DNA of 64,000 bases from Companilactobacillus sp. (GCF_022484265.1 NZ_JAKVLR010000001.1:992001-1056000); one strand, 5' to 3'. Positions 34,752 to 44,491 are shown, numbered from the stretch's first letter. The notes: generated by a model not told the origin, from the sequence alone. Numbers and translations are program-made.

Positions 34752-35573
34752 ATGAATTTTAAACATGTCGTCACTACTTTAGTTACAGCTTCATCGCTTG
34801 CATTTGTTGGTATTACAGCTACTTCAACTGTAGCTAACACATCAGTTCAAGCTGCAACAACATCAACTGTTGACTTGCCACAAACAACTATTTACGTTAA
34901 GAACGCAAGTGGTGCTCCAATCTACACAACACCTTCAGCAACTGGTAAAGTTGGTGCCTCATCAAATACTTTACAAAATGGTTCTGCATGGGCAACTACT
35001 AAAGCTATCAAAGCTGGTAATGTAACTTATTATCAAGTTGGCGATGGCCAATGGTTAAGCAATGCTGATATTTCTTTTGATGCCCCAGTTGTTAGCTTGA
35101 ACAAAACTATGTACGTTAATGCTAACGGCGGTTCTGTTAACTTATACAGTTCTGCGAAAAACGGCTACTTCACTGGTCAAACAGTTAATGACGCCGATGC
35201 ATACCCTGTTTACGAATCAACAACTGATGGCAATGGCCAAACATGGTACAACCTTGGTAACAACCAATGGATCAACGGTCAATACATGTCAGATGAAAAA
35301 CCAGCTGCTAAGATTTCAATGAGTGCTACTGCTTATGATCCTGCTGTTTTAGGTTCAAGCATGGGTTACTCTGGTGTTGCTGCTAACCTTTCAAGATATC
35401 CAAAGGGAACACAACTCAAGATCACTTTAAGTGATGGTACCGTACTTAACAGAACTGTTAATGATACAGGTACATTCGCATACAGCAATCCTAACCAATT
35501 AGATATTGCTATGCCTAACTCACAAGCTTTACAATTTGGACGTCAAAACATCACTGTTCAAGTTGTTGGCTAG
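34752..35573 (+). CDS. Secreted cell-wall protein with SLAP-like repeats and a 3D-like C-terminal domain
   Basis: 273 residues with a signal peptide ending AXA near 35. Two SLAP-like wall-binding modules (about 42-105 and 112-178), each ending with a QW motif (DGQWLSNADI, NNQWINGQYM), are followed by a double-psi-barrel 3D-like domain (SATAYDPAVLGSSMGY; NDTGTF; LDIAMPN). No catalytic claim is made. Codon use is highly biased, suggesting high expression. It has its own terminator. Confidence 0.75.
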   Translation: MNFKHVVTTLVTASSLAFVGITATSTVANTSVQAATTSTVDLPQTTIYVKNASGAPIYTTPSATGKVGASSNTLQNGSAWATTKAIKAGNVTYYQVGDGQWLSNADISFDAPVVSLNKTMYVNANGGSVNLYSSAKNGYFTGQTVNDADAYPVYESTTDGNGQTWYNLGNNQWINGQYMSDEKPAAKISMSATAYDPAVLGSSMGYSGVAANLSRYPKGTQLKITLSDGTVLNRTVNDTGTFAYSNPNQLDIAMPNSQALQFGRQNITVQVVG

Positions 35574-35608
35574 ATTTAACAGATAAATTAGAAAAGTTTC
35601 GAATACCG

Positions 35609-35642
35609 AAAAAGAGCGATGTCGTTGGACATCGCTCTTTTT
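35609..35642 (+). terminator. Terminator of the SLAP-like protein gene
   Basis: Perfect 13-bp stem AAAGAGCGATGTC / GACATCGCTCTTT with a GTTG loop and T-run. Confidence 0.9.
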
Positions 35643-35736
35643 GCGTCTCACTATAAATATTTTAATTGAATAGAGATTGTCATGAAGTAGATTTAAAACT
35701 CTTATACGTCGTTATATTGCTGAATTTAACGTCAAC

Positions 35737-37281
35737 TTACTTCCGAATACTCCTAATAAGTGGAATTCGCTGCAAAAGATCCATTTTTGCTAAATAATTG
35801 CTAAATTTCACTCGATTCATAGTTTCCATAAAGGAATACACTGAAAATAATCCTAAACCAGAGACGACTGATATTACCGGCAAAAGTTCAATCCGATATC
35901 GTCCTTGTACCTCGATGATCAATTCGATTGCTGCAAAAATTAAAAGCGGTAATAATAGCAATAATATTTTTGAATTGTATTCCCTTCTAAATAGCTGCAG
36001 AGCACCGAACCATGAAAAAACAATTAGACTCATGCTTCCCAAATAGCCAATCAATTCAACCACCTGATTTGAATCTGGAGAATGTGTCTTATCAAATCCT
36101 ACAAGGTCACTAGCGTTTGTACTACCGGACCAGAGAAGACTGAATTTTGATAAGAACAACTTCAGCCAATTATTATTTTGACTTAAATAACTGATTTCTT
36201 GTTGTAGTTCCTGTCTTTCTTCATGCTTGACATTTGTTTGTGTGGAAGCAAATTTAAAACGATCATTAAGTTCGGTCGAATACGTCCCTAAGGTCCGGTA
36301 ATTTAAGCCCACGACAAACTTCCATTCAGTATTTTCACTTCTTAATCCATGTGGATTTAAGCCACTATTTTGAATCATCAACCCGGTACCAAACAATGTC
36401 AGCAAACACAATCCTGCCGGCACTGCTACTTTAAGTAATAATTCCTGGAAAAAATTTTTTTGAGAATAGTTTATTTCAAAAATAACTAAATAGACTATTA
36501 TTCCTAAAAACACTGCTGGGCCGATTGGGCGGATCAACCACCCCATTGCTAAAGTAAAGCCCGATGCAATAGTCGTCCAAGTTCGCCCTTGAAGTATCAA
36601 ATACATGGTAATTAAATACATGAGTGAACCTAAATATTGATTGTCTGCTTGGCTGTTTAGTGCTAACCAATCTAAATCAACCATCAACAAGAACATGGCC
36701 AATCGAGCAATCTTGACCTTTTTAAAAATTTTTAATGAAATGACATAGGTCATCAATAGTATTGAGACTTGAATCAAAACGTTCATGAATTGCATCGCAA
36801 AGGTATTGGCAGAAAACATTTTGATCAGTAATAACAAATACAGTACAAAGCCAGTTTGATAAGCATTCGTGGCAAAATAGTCAATTTCTGAATCATATAA
36901 ATGACCACCTTCAGCAACGATATTGGCCTTATTCCAAAAAATTCCAAAATCACTCACCTGCGTGCTTGGAACACTCTTGATCCAAACAGTTGCCACTGCA
37001 GCAAATAAGCCCAACATAATTAAAATAACTGACCAATTGATCCAATTTTTATCATCACGCACGACAAACAGTACAATGCTACTCAAAATGATGGGACTAA
37101 TTTCAATAAAACTAGTCAACCAGTTCATTTTAGTGACGACCGGAAAGCAATTAGCTGTAAAAAAATAAATTCCTAAAATCATGACCAGGGTCGTAAAAAT
37201 TGCAAATGATGTCAAAATGAATCTATTCGAAAAACTTTTTATTCTATTAATATCAATCAATCCTAATATTTGATTTCTCAA
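35737..37281 (-). CDS. Polytopic membrane glycosyltransferase-like protein (GT87/DUF2029-like)
   Basis: 514 residues with about 12 membrane helices. The periplasmic loop after TM2-3 contains SDFGIFWNKANIVAEGGHLYDSEI, matching the acidic DxxxxW/KA pattern of GT-C polyprenyl-sugar mannosyltransferases. Likely transfers a sugar to a wall glycan or lipid on the outer face. The family call is tentative. Confidence 0.65.
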   Translation of the reverse strand: MRNQILGLIDINRIKSFSNRFILTSFAIFTTLVMILGIYFFTANCFPVVTKMNWLTSFIEISPIILSSIVLFVVRDDKNWINWSVILIMLGLFAAVATVWIKSVPSTQVSDFGIFWNKANIVAEGGHLYDSEIDYFATNAYQTGFVLYLLLLIKMFSANTFAMQFMNVLIQVSILLMTYVISLKIFKKVKIARLAMFLLMVDLDWLALNSQADNQYLGSLMYLITMYLILQGRTWTTIASGFTLAMGWLIRPIGPAVFLGIIVYLVIFEINYSQKNFFQELLLKVAVPAGLCLLTLFGTGLMIQNSGLNPHGLRSENTEWKFVVGLNYRTLGTYSTELNDRFKFASTQTNVKHEERQELQQEISYLSQNNNWLKLFLSKFSLLWSGSTNASDLVGFDKTHSPDSNQVVELIGYLGSMSLIVFSWFGALQLFRREYNSKILLLLLPLLIFAAIELIIEVQGRYRIELLPVISVVSGLGLFSVYSFMETMNRVKFSNYLAKMDLLQRIPLIRSIRK

Positions 37282-37556
37282 AAATTTCCATGAGATAAAA
37301 TTAGATTTATCTATATCATGAGATTAATTAAACATATCAATTATCAGTTTTGATTAAAAGTTGTTTTTACTTTTAATAAATAAGTATTTAAATTACATTT
37401 GATCCAAATTTGTGACTGGCAAACTGATTATTTTTATTGTTTATCAATTATTTATTAGCAACAATTTTGATATTCATCGAATGGGAGTAATTCCTTTGTA
37501 TCAACTTTATTTGCGATAAATATATTTAATAATTTGATTGATATTCAATTTATTCC

Positions 37557-37594
37557 AAAAAAAGAACCAATGTATATTAATTCATACATTGGTT
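37557..37594 (-). terminator. Terminator with seven T on the minus strand, no gene attached
   Basis: Perfect 11-bp stem AACCAATGTAT (37565-37575) / ATACATTGGTT (37584-37594), then CTTTTTTTGG on the minus strand. The nearest upstream minus-strand CDS ends at 38163. It would end a non-coding transcript from the 38.1-kb promoter. Confidence 0.75.
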
Positions 37595-38120
37595 GTATTA
37601 ATTGATATTTGAAATCGATTGTATAGGGAAACACCGATATCGATTGACTGCTGTATTTGATCCTCGAACGTAATTTATGAACCTGACCACTGGTTTATTT
37701 TCAGATGAATCGCCGATGCGCACCCCGCATCGCCGTGTTTTGCCTCTAAGTGCCGAAGGCGCTAAGAGGCAAAACAAAAGGCCCACGTCTCTCGACGGGG
37801 GCCTAACATTTGAAGTGGCAAGATGAAATCACACTGTAGTTTCATCAAGTGAATCATACTACTGAAAACAAATCTTACTACTCTAAACATTTGTACTTCT
37901 TTAATAAATGGATCCTAGCAAATCATGTAATGAGTTTAGGCGACTTTAAATTAAATTATAAGTCGATTTTATGTTAACTTTTGTTGCTAGTTCCAATCAT
38001 GCCATTCTGCTGTAATACTCTACGATTAATTTGATCTAAAATCCTACCATCTCCAAACGAAAAGTAAAACTTTAAAACTACTAATTAAGGTCTACAGTCT
38101 TGGCAATTCATCTTTACCAC
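37557..38120 (-). ncRNA. Candidate non-coding transcript with GC-rich hairpins
   Basis: No gene is supported in 37282-38162. A minus-strand promoter (38127-38155) faces this stretch. Within it are the stems AGGCCC/GGGCCT with CGTC/GACG (37779-37804), an 18-bp stem with one mismatch (37737-37775) and CGATGCG/CGCATCG (37714-37732), then the terminator at 37557-37594. On the minus strand the first stem runs into TTTTGTTTT and may itself terminate, giving a transcript of about 340 or about 560 bases. No known RNA family recognised. 37282-37556 is AT-rich with nothing evident. Confidence 0.4.
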
Positions 38121-38126
38121 GTCTTT

Positions 38127-38155
38127 AATATACCATTAGCTGTAAGCGTTTGCAA
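38127..38155 (-). promoter_or_regulatory. Promoter with overlapping perfect cre site
   Basis: Minus-strand TTGCAA (38150-38155), 17 bases, TATATT (38127-38132). TGTAAGCGTTTGCA (38141-38154) fits the cre consensus TGNAANCGNTNNCA at every defined position and covers the -35 side, the usual place for CcpA repression. It lies 8 bases past the stop of the NlpC/P60 gene. Confidence 0.6.
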
Positions 38156-38162
38156 GTGTCAA

Positions 38163-39338
38163 TTATTGAAAAATTCGAACGCCGAATGATGGTGCGAAAC
38201 TTGACGTAATTGAATCAATTTTGACGTTTGTTCCTGGTCTTAGAGCATTAAGATATTGGTTGTTTCCTAAGTACAAGGCAACGTGATAACTTGCTCCTTC
38301 TGGTCCCCAGAATAATAAGTCTCCTGGCTGAAGATCACTCAAAGCGACTTTAGTACCGGCTGTTTCTTGTGGTACTGTCCATGAACCAATGTTTTGACCA
38401 GTGGCAATTCCAAAGACATATTGCATCAAGCCTGAACAGTCAAAACTGTTTGGTCCTTTGGCATTCCATACGTATGGTTTACCCAATTGTTGCTTAGCAA
38501 CTTTGATCACATCAGCAACCATTTCATCTTTTGACTTACCATTTAGGCTCACAGTTGGACGAGTTGTGGCAATTGTTGAAGTCGTAGTTGATGGCAACCA
38601 ACCGCCATTACTGATCTCATACCAGATGACATTTCCAGATTGAACTGTTGAATCAACTTCGACAATTGTTCCTGCTGCAAGTGTTTGGCTAGTTGCTGTT
38701 CCCCAGCTGCTATCGTAATAAACAGGGGTATCTCCTGTAACCTTCAATGCGGCGAAGTTTGGATCCCAAACCTTCGCAGATGACTCACTGAAGTCTTCAT
38801 TAGTTACCTTAGTGTATTGTCCAGATACCCATTGGTTTCCGCCGATTTCATACCAAGCATCACCGTTAGCATCGATCACTTTTTGCGTAAATTTCCATTG
38901 TGTTCCATTAACTAATTTTGTGCCAGTAGCTGATTTGTTAGGACCATATCCTTGATACAAATCGATTCCACTAGTTGGAGCGTAAGCAATTTCCAAAGTT
39001 CCAGAATTCTTCACTGAAGTATCACCTGAAGAAATGTTTGAACTGCTTGAACCACTAGCTGAAAATTGAACATCATCAACTTTAACGTATTCGTTAGTTG
39101 ATACACGGTAAGCTGAGCCAACCTTATTGAGATCAGTTTTACCATCGGTATACCAAGGAGTATTAGCTGCTAAAGAACGGTTTTTAACTAAGTCGCCCTT
39201 ATTGTTGTATAAACGTGCTTGTCTGACAGTTGTAACTGTACCTTCATTACTGTCGGCCTTTGCTTGATTAGTGCTGAGTGCAATTCCACCGATCACGCCG
39301 GCACTAATTAATAAACTTGAAATTAATTTTTTATTCAT
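38163..39338 (-). CDS. NlpC/P60 peptidoglycan endopeptidase with SLAP-like repeats
   Basis: 391 residues. Signal peptide ending near NQAKA; wall-binding repeats at about 28-85, 95-170 and 185-245 (GNQWVSGQYT, NGGWLPSTT); C-terminal NlpC/P60 domain with catalytic Cys in NSFDCSGLMQYVFG, and His in ASYHVALYLGNN. Cuts D-Glu-type bonds in peptidoglycan stem peptides (family knowledge). A palindrome TACATAAT/ATTATGTA lies just before its RBS. Confidence 0.88.
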   Translation of the reverse strand: MNKKLISSLLISAGVIGGIALSTNQAKADSNEGTVTTVRQARLYNNKGDLVKNRSLAANTPWYTDGKTDLNKVGSAYRVSTNEYVKVDDVQFSASGSSSSNISSGDTSVKNSGTLEIAYAPTSGIDLYQGYGPNKSATGTKLVNGTQWKFTQKVIDANGDAWYEIGGNQWVSGQYTKVTNEDFSESSAKVWDPNFAALKVTGDTPVYYDSSWGTATSQTLAAGTIVEVDSTVQSGNVIWYEISNGGWLPSTTTSTIATTRPTVSLNGKSKDEMVADVIKVAKQQLGKPYVWNAKGPNSFDCSGLMQYVFGIATGQNIGSWTVPQETAGTKVALSDLQPGDLLFWGPEGASYHVALYLGNNQYLNALRPGTNVKIDSITSSFAPSFGVRIFQ

Positions 39339-39446
39339 TTTTTTCCTCTACATAATAAATATTATGTATATTATATAGCATTTATGCTGTAATTACGTTT
39401 GGAAAATTATGACAATTATATGTCACTCTGTTACATGATAGAAACA

Positions 39447-39525
39447 TTCAATCGATTGAAATGTATGTAATCGTTTACTTTCAGTGATATCAACTGTTGC
39501 GGGACCAAATTCTATGTGATATGAT
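39447..39525 (+). promoter_or_regulatory. Promoter and palindromic site upstream of the MFS transporter
   Basis: TTGCGG (39497-39502), 17 bases, TATGAT (39520-39525). Upstream lies the perfect 14-base palindrome TTCAATCGATTGAA (39447-39460), at a position suited to an activator. Regulator unknown. Confidence 0.5.
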
Positions 39526-39565
39526 AGTTGGCGCTCTCGTGAAAAATGATCAAGGAGGTGCAGTT

Positions 39566-40816
39566 ATGCAAAACGCCCCTATTGTTCACTGGCGAAAAAA
39601 TATTTATATCTTTTTGACCAGTCAGTTTTTATCAGGTATCACCAGCATGGTGGTCCAATACGCTATTATTTGGTATTTGACTAAGCACACTGGTTCAGCG
39701 ACTGTCTTGAGTTTGGCAACCTTGTTAGGAATGCTGCCAATGGCATTGCTGAGTCCGTTTATCGGTCCATTAGTCGACCGTTGGAATAAAAAAGGTTTAT
39801 TGATCATTCCTGATGTGGTTGCGGCAATTTTTGCCATCATCTTGTCAGTTGTTGGAACGGTTCAATCAACTTTTCCGCTATGGCTAATTTTTATCTCGTT
39901 ATTAGTTCGGTCGATTGCTCAAACATTTCAAATGCCAACGATCCAATCGATTATCCCAACCATGGTTCCAAAAGAGGAGTTAACTAAGATCAATGGTCAA
40001 CTTGGAATGGTTCAATCAGCAAATATGATCATCGCGCCAGCCTTAGGTGCCTTCTTATTTGCTATCATTCCGATCAACTTTTTGATTTTGATCGACGTCT
40101 TAGGTGCGATAATTGCAATCGTGCTATTAGGATTAGTCACGATTCCCGAACATCCAGTCATCGATGAACCTTTACACGTCTTTCGCGACTCAGCTTTAGG
40201 ATTAAAGCAGTTACGTTCAACTAAAGGTTTGTGGGCAATCACAATGATCGGTGCCGCATTCACATTTATGTTTATGCCTGCTGCCAGCTTGTATCCACTA
40301 ATGACTATGGGGTACTTCCACGGTACAGTCGGTCAAGCCGGATTGATCGAAGTGATCTACTCCGTCGGCATGCTGGCCGGTGGTGCGATCATCGGATTCT
40401 TCGGAAACTGGAAAGACCGGATGAAGCCTATACTTTGGGCAACTGTCGTCATGGGTGTCACCTTTGGCGCCAGTGGATTTTTGCCTGGAAATCAAACTGG
40501 TTTTATTTATTTCGTCGCTCTTAATACTTTGGCAGGGATCATGACGCCATTTTACACGACGTTGTTAATGGCAATGATCCAACAAAGCTATCCCGCTGAA
40601 CAGCTAGGAAAAGTTTTAGGAGTCATCAACTCGCTAACTAGTTTGGCTGGCCCTGCAGGTTTGATTTTTGCCGGACCACTCGCGGACAAAATTGGTGTTG
40701 AAAAATTATTCATCATCGCAGGTCTTGGTTCATTGCTCTGCGGATTAGTCATGTTGATAATGCCGTCAGTCAGAAATTACGACCAAGAATTGCAGTCAAA
40801 AATCGAATTAGACTAA
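39566..40816 (+). CDS. MFS transporter (macrolide-efflux/enterobactin-exporter type)
   Basis: 416 residues from ATG 39566 (MQNAPIVHWRKN), 6 bases after AAGGAGGTG. Twelve membrane helices; the MFS motif-A loop reads GPLVDRWNKKGLLI, with a second-half repeat GPLADKIGVEKL. Similar to drug/metabolite exporters of the MefA type; substrate unknown. Confidence 0.85.
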   Translation: MQNAPIVHWRKNIYIFLTSQFLSGITSMVVQYAIIWYLTKHTGSATVLSLATLLGMLPMALLSPFIGPLVDRWNKKGLLIIPDVVAAIFAIILSVVGTVQSTFPLWLIFISLLVRSIAQTFQMPTIQSIIPTMVPKEELTKINGQLGMVQSANMIIAPALGAFLFAIIPINFLILIDVLGAIIAIVLLGLVTIPEHPVIDEPLHVFRDSALGLKQLRSTKGLWAITMIGAAFTFMFMPAASLYPLMTMGYFHGTVGQAGLIEVIYSVGMLAGGAIIGFFGNWKDRMKPILWATVVMGVTFGASGFLPGNQTGFIYFVALNTLAGIMTPFYTTLLMAMIQQSYPAEQLGKVLGVINSLTSLAGPAGLIFAGPLADKIGVEKLFIIAGLGSLLCGLVMLIMPSVRNYDQELQSKIELD

Positions 40817-40858
40817 AAAAGCCAATTAACTGGGATTTTTCCAGCTAATTGGTTTTTA
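40815..40858. terminator. Bidirectional terminator
   Basis: CCAATTAACTGG / CCAGCTAATTGG (one G-U pair) flanked by A- and T-runs, between the convergent MFS and mvaS genes. Confidence 0.8.
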
Positions 40859-42019
40859 TTTTGCACTATATAATCTTTCGTTTTCTTTAATTTCTTTTAA
40901 GTAGAATTTACCAGTAACAGTTTCTGGATCAACAGATTGTCCGTCTTCAATTGACTCAGTGAAGATTTTTTCATAATCGCTGATTGAGATTTTTCCACGA
41001 TCATCGATCACTGACTTGATTGCCTGAACGTTGATATTATCTTTGAATCCATCAACGACTTCAGCACTGTACAATTCGCCGACTGCACCAGATCCATAAC
41101 TGAACAACAACAAATTATCGTCCGTCTTAACGTCCGAATTCAACAAGTAGGAAATCAATCCGAGATATAGCGAACCTGTATACAGGTTGCCGACTTCACG
41201 ACCGAATTTGATACTAGCTTGGTATTCAGTTTGGAGCTGCGCATATTTTTCAGCAGAAATTTTTCCATCTAATGTCCGCATAGCTTTAGCACCCATTTTA
41301 GTGTAAGGAATGTGGTAAAGCATTGCCTTGAAGTTGTCTGCAGTAGCACCAAATTCTTTTTGGTAGCGAGCCCAAAGCGTTTCGAAAAATTCGATATAAA
41401 TTTGATTTGAGAATTTTCCACGAGCAAAGGCTGTTTTTGAAAAAGTTGGACGCCAGAAATCGCCAACGTTTCTGCTCATATAGACTGTTTGATCGGTCAA
41501 CTTCAAAACCTTAGGTTCAGAACTGATCAACATCGCAACCGAACCCGCACCTTGCGTAACTTCTCCAGGTGTATTGATTCCATATCTAGCAATGTCTGAA
41601 GCCACCACTAAAGCTTTTTTATCGGGATGTGCAGCGACAAAGTTCTTGGCCATTTGCAAGCCGGCCGTTGCACCGTAGCAAGCTTCTTTTATCTCGAAAG
41701 CTCGAACGTTTTCTGGCAAGTTTAACAGCTCGGTTAAATACAAAGCTGCAGCTTTAGATTCATCAACGCTACTTTCAGTCCCAACAATAACTAAACCGAT
41801 ATCTGATTTGTTGTCAGAATCTAAAATTTGGTCGGAAGCTTCTGCTGCCATTGTAACGGCATCTTCATAAACAGCGGGAACGGCCTGCTTATCTTGGCCA
41901 ATTCCAATCGTAAACTTATCTGGATCTTGATTCCGAGCCTGAGCTAATTCAACGATGTCGATATATTGTTTGGGCGTGTAAAAGCCGATTTTTTCAATTC
42001 CAATATCCATATTATTCAT
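40856..42019 (-). CDS. mvaS: Hydroxymethylglutaryl-CoA synthase
   Basis: 387-residue thiolase-fold enzyme that condenses acetyl-CoA with acetoacetyl-CoA to HMG-CoA. The nucleophilic Cys lies in IKEACYGATAGLQMA near residue 110; the general-base region GTESSVDESKA and the substrate His region YHIPYTKMG are visible. Third gene of the mevalonate cluster, overlapping mvaA by 8 bases. Confidence 0.95.
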   Translation of the reverse strand: MNNMDIGIEKIGFYTPKQYIDIVELAQARNQDPDKFTIGIGQDKQAVPAVYEDAVTMAAEASDQILDSDNKSDIGLVIVGTESSVDESKAAALYLTELLNLPENVRAFEIKEACYGATAGLQMAKNFVAAHPDKKALVVASDIARYGINTPGEVTQGAGSVAMLISSEPKVLKLTDQTVYMSRNVGDFWRPTFSKTAFARGKFSNQIYIEFFETLWARYQKEFGATADNFKAMLYHIPYTKMGAKAMRTLDGKISAEKYAQLQTEYQASIKFGREVGNLYTGSLYLGLISYLLNSDVKTDDNLLLFSYGSGAVGELYSAEVVDGFKDNINVQAIKSVIDDRGKISISDYEKIFTESIEDGQSVDPETVTGKFYLKEIKENERLYSAK

Positions 42020-43253
42020 TCCTTAATTTCTGTAAAAATTTGGTAGCCTCTTGAAGGTTGTAATTTTTCGTACGATTCAATTCTTTGGAAACTGCAGCAA
42101 TCTCTGAACCAACAGCTCCAGCAGAAATTGCCAGCGACTTACTTTGCAAGCTCATGTGACCAGCTTGAATCCCTGTAGTAACTAATGCACGCATGGCGGA
42201 TAAGTTGTTGGCCAAACCGACGGCACCAATAACAGCTTGAAGTTCTTGGCTGTTGTTTATTTTCATGATTGCCAAGCTTAATTGTGCCATAGGCATTGCC
42301 TTGATGGCACCGCCGACTGTTCCGATTTCCACTGGCATTTTAAGTCGACCAACTAATTGATCGTCCATAATTTGCCAATCGCTAAATGGCTGATAACCAG
42401 ATTCAGTGGCAAAAAAGCTATGTGCTGCAGCTTCTTGAGCTCGAAAATCATTGCCAGTTGCGAGTAAGACTGCATCGATTCCGTTCATGATACCTTTATT
42501 TTGAGTAACAGCACGCATGACAGAATGTTTCGAAAATTGTGACAATTGTACGATTCGTTCAGCCACTTCTTTTCCGGACATTTTTTTCGTAGATAGATTA
42601 TCAAAATCAATTTTTGCTTCAACATCAACTAATTGCGACTTGCCACTATTGGATAATATACTGCATAAAACGTCAGTATCGGTCAATTTTGAAATATGCG
42701 GTGCAATGGCTTCTAACATCGAGTTGACGATATTGGCACCCATCGCATCGACAGTATTGACGCCAATCAAGATTTCGATCCAGTCAGCGACGATTTCAAA
42801 TGTTAACGAGACTACTCCACCGCCACGTTTTTGCAAACTTGGTCGTGCAGCGGTCGCTAAATCGATGATCTCCTGGCGATTTTGCTGTAATATCTCCAGT
42901 TTATCAGTCGAATTAGTTTCCAAAACGATTTGCCCATAAATTATATGTGGACTAGTTTTGACCGTGAATCCACCCGATTTTTTCACACGATTGGCACCGT
43001 TTGAAGCGGCGGCAACTACTGATGGTTCTTCGATTGACATTGGCACTAAATATTCTTTGCCATTGACGAGAAAATCCGTTGCAAACCCGTAAGGCAAGCC
43101 AAAGGTACCGATCTGATTCTCGCTTAAACTGTCAGCCACGTCTTGACTGATTGGTTTTCCTGTCCGTAAAAAATTAGCCTGTCCTGCCGTCAAATTACCA
43201 GATTTAATTAAATAATCGATCCGTTGATCGTTGGTCATCTCATAAATTTTCAT
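42012..43253 (-). CDS. mvaA: Hydroxymethylglutaryl-CoA reductase (class II type)
   Basis: 413 residues from ATG 43253 (MKIYEMTNDQ), whose ATGA overlaps the thiolase stop. Reduces HMG-CoA to mevalonate for isoprenoids. Substrate motif EEPSVVAAASNGA, cofactor-loop MDAMGAN-type NTVDAMGANIVNSMLE, and the lysine/Asp motif TQNKGIMNGIDAV are present. Frame extension to 43298 is inside the thiolase gene and unsupported. Confidence 0.95.
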   Translation of the reverse strand: MKIYEMTNDQRIDYLIKSGNLTAGQANFLRTGKPISQDVADSLSENQIGTFGLPYGFATDFLVNGKEYLVPMSIEEPSVVAAASNGANRVKKSGGFTVKTSPHIIYGQIVLETNSTDKLEILQQNRQEIIDLATAARPSLQKRGGGVVSLTFEIVADWIEILIGVNTVDAMGANIVNSMLEAIAPHISKLTDTDVLCSILSNSGKSQLVDVEAKIDFDNLSTKKMSGKEVAERIVQLSQFSKHSVMRAVTQNKGIMNGIDAVLLATGNDFRAQEAAAHSFFATESGYQPFSDWQIMDDQLVGRLKMPVEIGTVGGAIKAMPMAQLSLAIMKINNSQELQAVIGAVGLANNLSAMRALVTTGIQAGHMSLQSKSLAISAGAVGSEIAAVSKELNRTKNYNLQEATKFLQKLRNE

Positions 43254-44404
43254 GATAACTTGATTCCTAAAGCCATCGCCATACCGCCGCCAATACAAAG
43301 AGAAGCGATACCTGTCTGCTTATTTTCTTTTTGAAGAATATTGATTAAGGAAACGATCAGACGTGCACCAGTCGCACCTAGTGGATGTCCAATCGCAATA
43401 GCTCCCCCGTAGATGTTCAACTTGTCATCAGGAATTTTTAAATCACGAGCGACTGCAACAGATTGTGAAGCAAAAGCTTCATTTATTTCAAAAAAGTCAA
43501 TATCAGCCTCAGTGACATCGTATTTTTGATAATACTTGTTGATAGCGTGATAAGGCGCGTAACCCATGATGCTTGGGTCGATTCCTGCTTCAACATAACC
43601 GGTGATCTCTGCGACAAATGACAAGCCTAGTTCTTCAGCAGTGGACTTTCTCATCAAGATCATGGCTGCTGCACCGTCATTTAGTGGTGAAGAGTTTCCG
43701 GCTGTAACTGTACCATTTTCTTCAAAAGCCGGCTTTAAATTACCCATGGTCTCAATCGTCGATTCGCCACGGATTGATTGGTCTTTTGTGATCGATTCCC
43801 CATCGACCTCAATTGGTAATATTTCATCGGCAATTTTGTCTGAGTTAGCAAATGCCTTTTGTTGTGAATGCAAGGCAAATTCATCTTGCATTTTACGAGT
43901 AACGTTAAATTGTTTAGCGACATTTTCGGCGGTGACGCCCATTGGATAATCTCCAAAGGCATCGACTAAACCATCTCTAAATAGCGTGTCTCCTTGTTCG
44001 TCAGAAGCTTCTAACTTGCCAACACGTTTTGAATAAAAAGGTGCATTTGACATACTTTCAGTTCCACCGGCAACGATAATGTCGGCATCCCCTAGCAGCA
44101 AGGCATTGGTAGCTTCATGAACTGCCTTCATCCCTGATCCGCAAACTTGATTGACGGTCATGGCAGTTGAAGAAACTGAGCCTCCAGAATGTAGACCAAT
44201 TTGACGAGCAATGTTTTGTCCCATCCCCGCTTGGTAAACATTTCCAAAAACGAATTGATCAACTTTTTCAGGATCGATTTTGTTATTGGTCAATAACTGT
44301 TTAACTAGTTCCGTGCCCAATTGGACTGACGTTTTGCCAGCAAATTGTCCCCGGAATTTGCCAATTGCAGTTCTCTTGGCATCAATAATAACGACTGAAT
44401 CCAT
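43250..44404 (-). CDS. Acetyl-CoA acetyltransferase (thiolase)
   Basis: 384-residue biosynthetic thiolase that makes acetoacetyl-CoA for the next two enzymes. The acyl-Cys lies in VNQVCGSGMKAVHEA near 88, the NEAFA motif and GGAIAIGHPLGATGAR precede the C-terminal CIGGGMAMAL. RBS AGAGGT. First gene of the thiolase-HMGR-HMGS operon. Often called atoB/thlA/mvaC; I leave the symbol open. Confidence 0.93.
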   Translation of the reverse strand: MDSVVIIDAKRTAIGKFRGQFAGKTSVQLGTELVKQLLTNNKIDPEKVDQFVFGNVYQAGMGQNIARQIGLHSGGSVSSTAMTVNQVCGSGMKAVHEATNALLLGDADIIVAGGTESMSNAPFYSKRVGKLEASDEQGDTLFRDGLVDAFGDYPMGVTAENVAKQFNVTRKMQDEFALHSQQKAFANSDKIADEILPIEVDGESITKDQSIRGESTIETMGNLKPAFEENGTVTAGNSSPLNDGAAAMILMRKSTAEELGLSFVAEITGYVEAGIDPSIMGYAPYHAINKYYQKYDVTEADIDFFEINEAFASQSVAVARDLKIPDDKLNIYGGAIAIGHPLGATGARLIVSLINILQKENKQTGIASLCIGGGMAMALGIKLS

Positions 44405-44491
44405 AAATTCATTACCTCTTTATATTTGGTAGAATAACCCTAAGCTTAAATAATAATTTATTCGGCAAATAAAAACAACGCTGGTGTCTTA

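Noticed and set aside
37598..37786. 62-codon minus-strand ORF in the large intergenic region
   Set aside because: It crosses all three GC-rich hairpins and has no RBS or coding-like composition.
37974..38082. A 36-codon minus-strand open stretch (ending GMIGTSNKS) that looks somewhat protein-like
   Set aside because: No start codon or RBS. It could be the remnant of a lost gene, but nothing in the window confirms that.
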